Of a stretch of DNA of 64,000 nt, positions 43,775 to 53,196 are shown piece after piece. The stretch lies in NCBI GenBank assembly GCA_029782365.1, contig JAKOUW010000014.1, positions 1 to 64,000 on the forward strand. The letters are read 5' to 3'. A model generated the notes under the pieces. The model was given only the letters and a program-made list of their open reading frames with translations, was not told the DNA's origin and searched no databases. The position numbers and the translations under genes are program-made. The stretch is from Chloroflexota bacterium. Lineage in GTDB: Bacteria; Chloroflexota; Anaerolineae; Anaerolineales; UBA4823. Position 1 is the first letter of the stretch; every line of letters begins with the position of its first letter.

Positions 43775-44000
43775 ATTAACGCCTGAGCACAATACCCGAA
43801 AACTATGGACATAGCTTCTGATTGGAGATGAAGCGCGTCAAACGTTCGCCTTTTAAGAAATTTCACCAACCGATCGTATTCCAGGCGGCTGTTGATAAGG
43901 TTTTTCGGGGGGAAATTCTCTCAGATGCGTTTTGAGATCCTCTTGTTGGTAGTGACACGGTGTTACCGTTCTCGTCGAACCTATACGCCAGGAAATTATT

Positions 44001-44140
44001 CTATTCCATCTCGTAAACAGCGCTAAGGACGGCATTGATTTGAGACATATTAATCGGCTTTGTCAGATAAGCCGATGGATTTAGAGCATTTGCACGTTCT
44101 TTCAAGCGAGGTTCTGAATAACCGGTTGTGAAAATGACAG
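44001..44140 (-). pseudogene. Fragment of a response-regulator receiver domain
   Basis: VIFTTGYSEPRLKERANALN, SAYLTKPINMSQINAVLSAV is the last third of a receiver domain, with the conserved Thr/Lys region (FTTGYS and TKP). The phosphoacceptor Asp half is absent. It is fused in frame to the end of an unrelated remnant (FLDNGC-ASVIF), showing a deletion or rearrangement joint. Confidence 0.7.
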
Positions 44141-44149
44141 ATGCGCACC

Positions 44150-44500
44150 CATTATCTAGGAAATGCGGCGGGGCATATAACCTGCGTTTGCGCAGCGGTT
44201 CTGGCGGTTGAGTCTCACACAATGCCCTGAGACGTTTCATATTCGCAGCAGATTCAACACGAAAAACGGCTCTGCTAAAGCTCCGATACTTTCGACCACG
44301 CCGGCGGGGATTGTTGCTGGTGCAAAGCAAGTAAATCAACCAGAGCGGCTGACATCACCAGGCACATTCTGATCGGTGGTCTTTGGATGCACCAGGCTGG
44401 CTATAGGAACATTTGAGCTTACCCAGTCTTGAACCAGGCTTCGTAAGCGCAAAGAATCGCGTGCCAGGGCTGCCTCAGCCATTGGTTCAATGATTTCCAT
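44150..44500 (-). pseudogene. Broken hypothetical gene
   Basis: Two pieces in different frames. 44500-44336 encodes 54 residues starting MEIIEPMAEAALARDSLRLR. The second piece contains SRAVFRVESAANMKRLRALC and EPLRKRRLYAPPHFLD. Together they look like the two ends of one uncharacterised protein whose middle is lost. I recall similar ends in proteins of filamentous bacteria but cannot name a family. Confidence 0.45.
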
Positions 44501-44577
44501 AGAGTGGGACAGCCTGCAAGCTGGTTTAAGCGGCAGCAGGCCGCTGCCAGTGAAATGTATTCTCTGGCTGAATTGCT

Positions 44578-45171
44578 TTACTCATTTTCCTTCAGAGCGC
44601 GTTGGAGCAAGTCGGTGACCTTCAATTCTGCTGCCCAGTGGTGCAGATAACCCATATCCAAAACCCCAGTTTGTACCTTGAGTACGCCAAGCACATCCCG
44701 CCATTGCCGTTCGGATACATCACCTCCCAGCCGGTACCATTGCATCTTCGCCAGTAAAATATCCTCGGGCGAGGCGACCATTGCCGCAATCTCGGGGCTG
44801 GACGACAAAGTTTCCATGCGGGCGCGAGCAAATTGCATCTGGATGAAATTGCCTTCACGTGGGATAAACACATCTACTTTGAACATGCTTTCGCTATGGA
44901 TGATATTGAAACTGGAGCGCCGCGTAATCGCATTGGCGATCATCTCGTCATCTACGTAAAATTCACCTTCCAATGCCTGGACAAACGATGGCAAGTGTTC
45001 CAGACGTAGATTTGCAATTATGTCTGAATCTTGCGTAGTTCGCACCATTCCGTATAAGGTGCTGGCTAACGAGCCCCCGATAAAATACGGCACACCCAGC
45101 CTTTCAAGCACCTCAGTAACCCGCACAGTAACCATAATCGCATCAAGCTGCATCTTCTGTTCTTGCTCCAT
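44578..45171 (-). CDS. Nucleotidyltransferase-fold protein
   Basis: 197 residues from ATG 45171; ATG 45153 is an alternative. VLERLGVPYFIGGSLASTLY followed by RTTQDSDIIANL is the GS-x(n)-DxD core of the DNA polymerase beta-like nucleotidyltransferase fold, seen in MNT/AbiEii-type proteins. FKVDVFIPREGN gives the third acidic strand. VASPEDILLAKMQWYRLGGD is typical of this subgroup. It overlaps the small upstream gene by 29 nt. The arrangement is reminiscent of toxin-antitoxin pairs, but neither partner is HEPN. Confidence 0.75.
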   Translation of the reverse strand: MEQEQKMQLDAIMVTVRVTEVLERLGVPYFIGGSLASTLYGMVRTTQDSDIIANLRLEHLPSFVQALEGEFYVDDEMIANAITRRSSFNIIHSESMFKVDVFIPREGNFIQMQFARARMETLSSSPEIAAMVASPEDILLAKMQWYRLGGDVSERQWRDVLGVLKVQTGVLDMGYLHHWAAELKVTDLLQRALKENE

Positions 45172-45400
45172 AAACTTTGGCAGCCAGGGTTTCCCCAAAT
45201 AAAATGTCCGCCAGGCGGCGGCGCAGTTCGTTTTCGTCGGCATTGGGATAGCGCCGTCGCAACCCGGCCAGGGCCAGTTCCCTGGCAGAAGCATTCAGAC
45301 TGACCAACATTTCCATTTTGCGCCAGGGGGGGGCCTGCCGTAACAGCCTGATTTGCAACGCTTCCATTTTTGGGTCGGTGTCTGAATAGTAGGCTTCCAT
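45143..45400 (-). CDS. Small protein paired with the nucleotidyltransferase
   Basis: 85 residues starting MEAYYSDTDPKMEALQIRLL. Basic, predicted helical (LNASARELALAGLRRRYPNA, ELRRRLADILFGETLAAKVY). No family recognised. Its end overlaps the next gene by 29 nt. The -10 box lies only 6 nt before the ATG, so the mRNA is probably leaderless. A decayed second copy with the same promoter lies at 45781-46073. Confidence 0.65.
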   Translation of the reverse strand: MEAYYSDTDPKMEALQIRLLRQAPPWRKMEMLVSLNASARELALAGLRRRYPNADENELRRRLADILFGETLAAKVYGARTEDAA

Positions 45401-45406
45401 AATTTG

Positions 45407-45435
45407 AGTATAGCCCACCTGCGAGAATTTTACAA
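45407..45435 (-). promoter_or_regulatory. Promoter giving a leaderless mRNA
   Basis: On the - strand TTGTAA (45430-45435), 17-nt spacer, TATACT (45407-45412), then CAAATT and the ATG at 45400. Transcription would start at or next to the A of ATG. The same boxes are kept at 46046-46073 in the decayed copy. Confidence 0.65.
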
Positions 45436-45595
45436 TCGCACCTGGACAATCGTTGACATTCCGATTCAAGGTGGATAGAATTACCTTACTCGACCGAACA
45501 AGCCCATACCGTGGGGATTGATTACTGCGCATACTGGTTTCCCAATCATGTCTCCATCTCCCCAAAAGCATCGCCAAAATAAGAATCGCGATGTC

Positions 45596-45647
45596 AGGGT
45601 CTGCAAAACCCTGATCACGGGTTCAAATCCCGTCGACGCCTCTGAAA
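45596..45647 (+). repeat. 52-bp direct repeat, right copy (tRNA-Cys 3' fragment)
   Basis: Exact copy of 41382-41433. Only the part from the anticodon arm to the 3' end is present, so it is not a functional tRNA. It is followed directly by a terminator, as an original tRNA end would be. Confidence 0.75.
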
Positions 45648-45672
45648 GCTGCTCGAAGGAGCAGCTTTTTGT
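45646..45672 (+). terminator. Terminator next to the tRNA-Cys fragment
   Basis: AAGCTGCTC (45646-45654), loop GAAG, GAGCAGCTT (45659-45667) and a T run. Probably the original terminator of tRNA-Cys before it was split off. Confidence 0.8.
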
Positions 45673-45678
45673 TTACCT

Positions 45679-45770
45679 GGCATCCTGGCCGGGCGCGGCA
45701 TACACACCTGGGCTTGGCAAGGGTCTGCCAACAAGTAAGCATAGCGGCGAGCACTGGTTTAAATACCGTA
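45679..45770 (+). pseudogene. Degenerate tRNA-Cys-like sequence, copy 2
   Basis: Aligns along its length with 41247-41337 (shared GGGCG, CATACAC, CCTGGGC, GTCTGC, CGAGCAC, GTTTAAAT/GTTCAAAT), with substitutions that break the T arm (CTGGTTTAAATACCG). Confidence 0.5.
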
Positions 45771-45780
45771 ACGGTAATTG

Positions 45781-46039
45781 CATCAAACTGCATCTTCTGT
45801 TCATTCCCCATAAACTTTAGCAGCCAGAGTTTCCCCGAATAAAATATTCGCCAGGCGGCGGCGCAGAACTTATTCACAGGCATTGGGATAGCGCCGGCGC
45901 AGTCTTGCCAGGACCAGTTCCCTGGCAGAAGCGTTCAGGCTAACCAGCATTTCCATTATGTGCCAGGTGGCGCCTGCCGTAAAAGCCTGATTTGCAGCGC
46001 TTCCATTTGCGGGTCGGTATCTGAATAGTAGGCTTCCAA
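45781..46039 (-). pseudogene. Decayed second copy of the small-protein gene
   Basis: Reads LEAYYSDTDPQMEALQIRLL and RQAP, then breaks. The later part (FCAAAWRIFYSGKLWLLKFM, NEQKMQFDAITVTV in another frame) matches the end of 45143-45400 and the start of the nucleotidyltransferase gene. The ATG has become TTG (46039). The nucleotidyltransferase copy is cut off after its first codons at about 45781. Confidence 0.75.
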
Positions 46040-46277
46040 AATTTGAGTATAGCCCTCTTGAAAGATTTTACAATTGGCAATGGCGTGTGGTATCAGCATC
46101 CAGTTTCCTCTGCCACCGCGCGGGTGCCCGTTCCGTCGCAGCCTTGCTTTTAGTCGAACGAGCAATTTCCCTGGATTTCCTGTATACTGATTATATGCGC
46201 CGCAGTCGATGAACCATCGTGTGCTGCCTGCCAGGCAGCAGCAGCTGCTTCTCGCTGTGTGCTCATTGGAGCTCAAA

Positions 46278-49200
46278 ATGAATAAGCCTTCTGGTCTGGA
46301 GCTTGCCTATCGCCTCCTGATTGTGTTGGGGTTGTTTGCATTCTCCATGGGTAATGCAGAGACAGTAATTCTGGCTCGGGCCAGAATGTCCGGCTCATTT
46401 GTGCGCTATGTCAGCCCGGGAGGCCAGACCAGCGGCGCCTGCGATTCGTAGCCCAATGCCTGCGAACTGCAAACGGCGCTGCGGCTGGCGGCGGCGGGAG
46501 AAGAAGTGTGGGCGCAGCAGGGCGTTTATAAGCCGACGAAGGGTGCAGACCGCACGATCTCATTCGAACTCAAGAACGGTGTGGCGCTCTACGGCGGTTT
46601 TGCCGGTTCGGAAACCGTCCGCGAGCAGCGTGATTGGGGAATCCATGCGACTGTGCTGAGCGGCGATATTGATAACAATGACCTTACCAATGCCGCCGGC
46701 CTGGTGACAGATACTGCCAACATCAGCGGAGCGAACAGCTACCATGTGGTCACCAGCAGCGAAGTGACCGGGACGGCGGTATTAGATGGTTTCTTCATTA
46801 CCGCCGGGCAGGCGAAGGGCGATTTTCCGAATGATCACGGCGGCGGGATGCTAAACACCTCTGGCAGCAGCCCAATGCTGACGAACCTCACTTTCAGTGG
46901 TAACTCGGCAGCCTACGGCGGTGGTATCTACAACAACAGCACACTGTTGGTAACGAACAGCACATTCTCTGACAATTCTGTTACCTACAATGGCGGCGGT
47001 ATCTACAATAGCGGGACGCTGATAGTAATGAACGGCAGGTTCCCCAGAAATTCTGCCACTACCTATGGCGCCAGTTGGGGCGCCGGTATCTACAATAATG
47101 GGACGCTGACGGTAACAAACAGCACGCTCTCCGGCAATTCTGCCACTTACGGCGGCAGCATCGCCAACTTCGGCACGCTAACAGTAATTAACAGCACGCT
47201 TTCTGGTAACCACGCCGATTGGGGCAGCGGGATCACTAACTACGGCGCTCTGACGGTAACGAACAGCACGCTCTCCGGCAATTTTGCTGCTAATTGGGCC
47301 GCCGGCATCTACAACAATACAACCAGCGCTCCATTTATTCAAAACAGCATTTTCTGGAATGAGGCAGACGCAGCGACGCAAATCGGTAACACGGGTTCCA
47401 GTGCCAGTCCAGTGATCCGCTTCAGCCTGGTGCAGGGCTGCAAGCCGGGCGGCGTCTGGAACGCGGCCTGCGGGACAGACGGCGGGAACAACCTGGCCGA
47501 CGCCGACCCGCTCTTCGTTGCCCCTGAGCCTGCCAGCAGCGCCCCCACCACGGCCGGCAACTATCGCCTGCAAGACGCTTCCCCGGCGATCAACATGGGC
47601 GATAACGCGGCAGACCTTGATAATCCTTCAGGGCTTGGGACGGCCACCATCAGCAGTATTTTTTCTGATCTTGATGGGAATCCTCGCTTTGTGCGTGTGT
47701 TCGTGGACCTGGGGGCATACGAAAACCAAACTTTTCTCTGCCCAGCAGGCGGGGTGCTTTACGTGGATCAGGATGCTTCTGGCGCGCAAACCGGCGCCTC
47801 CTGGGCGGATGCGCTGGTGACTTTGCAGGATGCGCTGCAGGTGAGCGAAGCCTGCAAAGTTTGGGTTACGGGAGGCGTGTATTACCCGGATGTGGGTGGC
47901 AGCCACGCAAAGGGCGATCGCAACGCTGCCTTCCTACTCAAAACTGGCATGCAGCTCTACGGCGGTTTCAGCGGGACAGAAACTGCCCGCGACCAACGCA
48001 ATTGGCGAGGCAATGTCACCGTGCTGAGCGGGGATATAGACGGCAACGATCGCACCGATCTCACTGGTGTGATCACGACGACCACGGCAATCACTGGAAC
48101 AAACAGTTATACTGTGGTCAGTGCTCGTTCTACCGATAGCAGTGCGCTATTGGATGGGTTCAGCATCACCGGGGCGTGGCCAATGCCTGCAAATTGGAAC
48201 GCCGGGGGTGGAATGTACACCCAGTACAGCAATGCAACCGTGAAGAATGTCATTTTCACCGGCAACCAGGCTACTTTTGGCGGCGGATTGTACAACAGCA
48301 ACAGCAGTCCCTCTCTGTCGAATGTCACTTTCTCTGGCAACCAGGCTGGCGAGGGTGGTGGATTGTACAATGCGTCCAGCAGCCCATTGTTGACCAATAT
48401 TACCTTCTTGGGCAACCGGGCCGATTCGGGTGGAGGCATGTATAACTGGGGATCTTTTCCAACCATCATCAATGCGGCTTTCATTGATAATCAGGCGGAG
48501 GCCGGCGGTGGCGGCGTGTACAATATCTTTAGCAACCCAGTGTTGGTGAACACCACTTTTTCTAGCAACCAGGCCAATTCTGGAGGTGGGATGCACAACT
48601 TTTGGAACAGCAACCCCCGTCTCCAAAACAGCATCTTGTGGGGCAATGGTGGATTGCAAGTGTATAACGACAATTCCACCGTTCCCGAATCTCCCAGCAT
48701 TCCAGTATTCACGTCCAGCCTGGTGCAAGGCTGCCACCCGAGCGGGATCTGGGATAACGCCTGTGGCACTGACGGCGGCAATAATTTACCAGACGCTGAC
48801 CCTCTTTTCGTAGATTCATCCTCCGGGAATCTGCGCTTGCGACCCAACTCCCCAGCCATTGACGCTGGAAACAATTACTCAGTCACGGTCACCACCGACC
48901 TGGCGGGCAGCCCGCGCTTTGTAGATATCCCGGCCGCTCCAGATACCGGCCTGGGCACTCCGCCGCTGGTAGACCTGGGCGCTTACGAGGCCAGCTTTGT
49001 GGACGCGGGGATCCTCAAAACGGTTTACCCGCTCGAGGCCGTGCCCGGGCAAACCATCACCTACACATTGACTTTCTCCAATGGCGGCAGCCTGCCGGCT
49101 GTGGGCGTGGTGATCACGGATGTTGTGCCAGCCTTCTTGACCATTCAGGGGGTGGAATTTGGCGGCGCGGCGATCACGGATACGGGTCACCTCCCACCTT

Positions 49201-50567
49201 ATGCCTGGGCAGTGCAGACACTGGCGGCTGGTCAGGAGGCCAATATTACCCTGACTGCCATCTTGTCTGCGCCGCTGTCTGCCGGTGTATATACCAACAA
49301 CGCGAGCATTACTGCAAGGGAAGATGCCGTGGCGGGCAACAATCATTCTGAAGTCCGTATTCGGGTGCTCAATGTCGCTCCATTGGCAGTTGGCGACAGC
49401 TACACCACATTGGAAGATACTCCACTGCAGATCATGCCAGACTCCGTGTTGGCCAATGACAGCGACAATAATGGGGATGCCCTGACCGCTTTCAAGAACA
49501 GCAACCCAGGGCATGGGTTGTTGCTCCTCAATCTGAATGGCTCATTTGTCTATACTCCCACGCTAAACACCAATGGCCCGGACAGCTTCACCTACCGCGC
49601 TCGCGATGGAGCGCTGAACTCGAATATCGCCATGGTCAATCTCAGCATTCGCTCAGTGAATGACGCTCCCGCGGGTACGAACCAGACCGTCATCACACTG
49701 GAGGATGCGGACTACATGTTTGCAACACTGGACTTTGGTTTTACCGATCCGAGCGACAGCCCAGCAAACACCTTCAACCGGGTGAAGATCACCAACTTAC
49801 CGGGGAAGGGAACGCTCAAACTGAATGGGACGGCCGTTAAGGTTGGACAGTTCGTGAGGGCCACGGATATCACAGCGGGATTATTGACCTTCACACCTGC
49901 GTCAAACGCCTGGGGTGCGCCATACACCAGCTTCACTTTTCAGGTGGAAGATGATGGAGGCACGGCCAATGGGGGAGTTAATCTAGATCCAACACCGAAT
50001 GCGATGACGATATCTGTTCCATCGGTAAACGATGCACCGATCGCGGCAGGCGATCGTTACACAACGACTCAATACACCTCCCTGAAGCTAGCCGCTCCAG
50101 GCATTCTGGCCAATGATACGGATATTGAAAGCAGCCCACTCACTGCCATCCTGGACGGCGCTCCAGCGCATGGCTTGCTGAGCCTCTACCCAAATGGTTC
50201 TTTCGTTTATACCCCCACGCTCGGTATCTACGGCTTAGACAGCTTCACCTACCACGCCAGTGATGGGGTGCTGAATTCGGAAATTGTCACGGTCACACTC
50301 ATCGTCCAGCGAGGGTACCGGATTTTCTTGCCGATCGTGCAGCCGAATTACAAGCCGCCGCCAAGTAACGATTTGATTGTTTTACTGACTAATATTTCGC
50401 CAAAAAATTTTCCATTGGCGAAATATCTCTGCCTATCGATACTTGAGTTGAAGGGCACAGGCATAACCCATGCCTGGTTTTCAATGCCCTTTGCCAGCCA
50501 CGGCGAGGGTTGGCCGTGCGGCGGGGAGAGGGCGCCGGGTGGTGGGCCGGGCGTTGTTGATGGATGA
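46278..50567 (+). pseudogene. Secreted beta-helix/DUF11 surface protein, interrupted by amber codon
   Basis: From ATG 46278 the frame encodes a hydrophobic signal-like segment, then YVSPGGQTSGACDS, a TAG at 46449-46451, and PNACELQTALRLAAAGEEVW. In related proteins a Trp usually follows CDS, so TGG to TAG is the likely change. The rest is open to 50567 (1430 codons in all). Two right-handed beta-helix modules with repeated GGGIYNNGTLTVTNSTLSGN- and GGGLYNSNSSPSLSNVTFSG-type coils span ~46850-47340 and ~48220-48600. A DUF11 domain follows at ~49000-49370, then cadherin/VCBS-like modules (VLANDSDNNGDALTA, ILANDTDIESSPLTA). GYRIFLPIVQP at ~50320 is the normal end of such proteins; about 70 further residues run into the antisense of the chemoreceptor gene. 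As it stands, translation from ATG 46278 would stop after 57 residues. Confidence 0.8.
50392..50426. repeat. 12-bp perfect inverted repeat near the end of the surface-protein gene
   Basis: ATATTTCGCCAA (50392-50403) and TTGGCGAAATAT (50415-50426). It lies after the FLPIV end motif and before the stop at 50567. No T run follows. It may have ended transcription before the frame was extended. Confidence 0.55.
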
Positions 50568-52181
50568 TACGGGGGCGGCGCGATTGAGCGTGAAGCGGCT
50601 CATGGCTTGCTGAAGCTCGCCAGCCAGCCCGCTGAGCGCCTGGGCAGAATTTAGCATGCCGCCGATCTGGGCTTGCATCTCTTCGGTGGAGGCGCTGACT
50701 TCTTCAACTGAGGCGCTGTTTTCTTCGCTGACTGCAGCGATCGTGGCGGCGGAATCGCGCACTTCGCTGGCGCTGGCGTCGATCTCCTCGATGGCTGTCA
50801 GGTTCAGCTCAACCGCAGAGGAGAGCTGCTCGATACTGCTGACCATGGTAATGGTGGAACCTCCCACCTGCTGAGCGGTGGCAGCTATCTCATCCATCTT
50901 CTGGCTGACCGCTTCCACCGCCTGTAGGATGCCCGCCAGGGCGGAATTCGCCTGGCTGGCGCGCTGCACACCATTTTCCACCTCAGAGGCGCTGGATTCC
51001 ATGGCAGTCATGGCTTCAGAAACGGAGGTTTGGATTGCTTTGACCAGCCCGCCGATCTCACGCGTGGCAGAGGCGGAGCGCTCCGCCAGCTTGCGCACTT
51101 CGTCGGCAACCACCGCAAAGCCCTTTCCGGCTTCGCCCGCGCGGGCTGCTTCGATGGCGGCGTTGAGCGCGAGCAGGTTGGTCTGGGCGGCAATGTCTTC
51201 GATGGTCTCGATGATCAACCCGATCTCGCCGGAGCGGGCGCCCATCTCTTTGACGCGCTCGGAGGAGTTACCCACGCGGGCTTTGATCGTCTGCATGCCC
51301 TGGATAGTCTCGGCGACGATGCGGGCAGAGTCGTGGGCATTCTTGGCGGCCTGGGCGGTGCTGCCGGCACCCTCGGTGGCATTGGCGGAGACCGCGCGGA
51401 TATCTCGGCTGATGCGGTCGGCAAGCGCCAGAACGGCTTTGATCTCAGTAGATTGGTCGTTAGAGCTCTGCGCCACGCCGTTCATCGCGCGCGACATGTC
51501 CTCGGTGGAGGCGACTGAGCGGGTGATAGATTCGGTCTGGTTGGTCACACCGGCTGCTACCTGCTGGATCGTAGCCGAGATTTGCGCGGTTGCCTGGTTT
51601 GACTGAGTGCAGGATTCCGTCAGGGTCGTGGATGCGTCGTTGAGTTGGCTGGCGATGGCGTAAATCGCGCCGACCATCTCGCCGAGGCTGCCGGTCATCT
51701 GGTGGGTGGAGGCGTTGATGCGCCCCATGGAAGCCGCCAGGGAGTTGTAGGCAGCCTGCATCTGGCTCACTTCGCCCCACGAATTGACGGGCAGATTTTG
51801 CAGATTGATGCAGAGGCTGGCGGTGAGATCGCCGCCGGCGACGGCCTGGACGGTACGGTCAAGTTGGGGCAGCTCGGTGCTCACCAGACTTTCCATGGCG
51901 GCGGATAGAGAGCGCAGCGGCAGTATCACCATGCGGACCACTGCCATGACCACGACGGTGTTCAACGGAGCAACCAATATGATGCCAACCAGGGTAGCCA
52001 GGCTGAAGATGCCATAAAGGCCGATGATGAAGCAAATCAAGCCGCTGGTGAACGAAATGACGACCATCGTGCCGATCAGGTAGAGCGCAACCCCTCGGCG
52101 GAAGTAGAAATAAGTGACAAGAAAGGCAGCGGAACAGACAACCGCCAGGATTCCAGCTAATTGAAGGATTTGAACAAACAT
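50481..52181 (-). CDS. Methyl-accepting chemotaxis protein
   Basis: 566 residues. The N-terminus has three hydrophobic segments in the first ~85 residues ([60 protein letters not shown]) with only short loops, so there is no extracytoplasmic ligand domain. A HAMP-like stretch follows ([14 protein letters not shown]). The signalling hairpin [40 protein letters not shown] is perfectly recognisable. The tail [18 protein letters not shown] is Pro/Arg-rich. No che or flagellar genes are in the window. Its 3' end overlaps the opposite-strand surface-protein frame by 87 nt. Confidence 0.92.
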   Translation of the reverse strand: MFVQILQLAGILAVVCSAAFLVTYFYFRRGVALYLIGTMVVISFTSGLICFIIGLYGIFSLATLVGIILVAPLNTVVVMAVVRMVILPLRSLSAAMESLVSTELPQLDRTVQAVAGGDLTASLCINLQNLPVNSWGEVSQMQAAYNSLAASMGRINASTHQMTGSLGEMVGAIYAIASQLNDASTTLTESCTQSNQATAQISATIQQVAAGVTNQTESITRSVASTEDMSRAMNGVAQSSNDQSTEIKAVLALADRISRDIRAVSANATEGAGSTAQAAKNAHDSARIVAETIQGMQTIKARVGNSSERVKEMGARSGEIGLIIETIEDIAAQTNLLALNAAIEAARAGEAGKGFAVVADEVRKLAERSASATREIGGLVKAIQTSVSEAMTAMESSASEVENGVQRASQANSALAGILQAVEAVSQKMDEIAATAQQVGGSTITMVSSIEQLSSAVELNLTAIEEIDASASEVRDSAATIAAVSEENSASVEEVSASTEEMQAQIGGMLNSAQALSGLAGELQQAMSRFTLNRAAPVSSINNARPTTRRPLPAARPTLAVAGKGH

Positions 52182-52355
52182 AAGGCACTTCCGGAGAAAA
52201 GGTCCGAATCGTTTGGGTTATAGACAGGCAAACGATTAGGGAAAGCAAACCAGTGGTGAAAACCACACTTATTGTAGGCGGCTGTGTGAAGTAAATCAAT
52301 AAAGAACGCGTAAATTGATTAAGTGAAGCGGTGTTGATCTGCACACGCTACGCCC

Positions 52356-52911
52356 TTACTGAATGCGGTTAAGGCGCCCCCAATCCATATTTATATCATT
52401 CATTCGCTGCCAATCGCCGCTGCCCGTGCGCCCCTCGGCCACGCCATTGGCGATGCGCATTTCAATTGTCTTAGGGGATGTGGCAGTAAATGACGAACTC
52501 GTCAGGGATTTGCCTGCCGCAGCACCAGGCAATTTACCATCCTGCGTCAGTAACAAGTGCAGGCTTTGAGCTTTCAGGTCAGTTTGCCCCTGCATGCTGA
52601 GCTTCTGTACCTGGGCAGGGCGGCCGACATTGGTCACTTCTGGAGTGGAATAGGTAGTTTGTTCGATCTCGGTCTGGAAAGTATAGGCCCCGGACTGCCT
52701 CGCCAGCAGCCAACTGTGCTGGACGGCGAGGGCGGCATCCCCTTCGGCAGCCAGTTTTGGCCATCTGATCGCTCGCCCAGGCGCTCAACGGCGCTGCTGG
52801 AGCGGTCGCCGGGTAAAGCGCCCTGGTGATGAAAGTCCTACCGAGCAGCAGCACCACACGAGCTCCGATGAAGCCGGTAACGGCGACAGTGAACCAGGTC
52901 ATTGTGTTCAT
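52356..52911 (-). pseudogene. Frameshifted membrane-anchored protein gene
   Basis: Frame 1 from ATG 52911 has a transmembrane helix (MNTMTWFTVAVTGFIGARVV) and runs to DQMAK. Removing one base of the AAAA run (52755-52758 as TTTT on the + strand) continues it as LAAEGDAALAVQHSWLLARQ, SGAYTFQTEIEQTTYSTPEV, and on to the stop at 52356. The restored product has about 183 residues. Its C-terminal part resembles the start of larger Chloroflexota lipid- or envelope-related proteins, so it may also be truncated. I do not recognise a function. Confidence 0.65.
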
Positions 52912-53196
52912 GGCGCACTCCCTTAAACGAGCAGAAAAGGCTGTTGAGAAGCTATCCCGGCGTACCTGGCAGATCCGGTAAAAAGGGCATCTCCAAAAAA
53001 TAGGGAGCGAATTGCCTATTGTAAAGAGATCACAAAACTTAGAGAGCCTAGCAGGAGTAGGACCTTTGCTATTATATTAATGAATTTAATTAAATCACCA
53101 ATCCCTATAAAAACGACGAACTATATCCGATTAATTGGCGGTGAAAATCGTGGTTCCAGGCGGCAAAAGAGATGGAATTGTATATCTTGCGGAAAT

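Larger units (their letters stand above)
43775..44577. other. Gene-poor stretch with gene remnants
   Basis: 43775-44000 shows nothing I recognise. 44001-44140 and 44150-44500 are remnants on the - strand (separate entries). 44501-44577 is the tail region of the nucleotidyltransferase gene. Confidence 0.5.

Noticed and set aside
46449-46451. TAG read as pyrrolysine
   Set aside because: Homologous proteins have Trp at this place, and no pyl genes or tRNA-Pyl are visible; TGG to TAG mutation or error is simpler.
46850-47340. Short repeated DNA units that look like a CRISPR or satellite
   Set aside because: The repeats are in frame, imperfect and encode beta-helix coils (GGGIYNNGT, TNSTLSGN); there are no spacers and no cas genes.
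52755-52758. Programmed frameshift in the AAAA run
   Set aside because: The run is short and not a classical X-XXY-YYZ slippery site, and no stimulatory structure is obvious.
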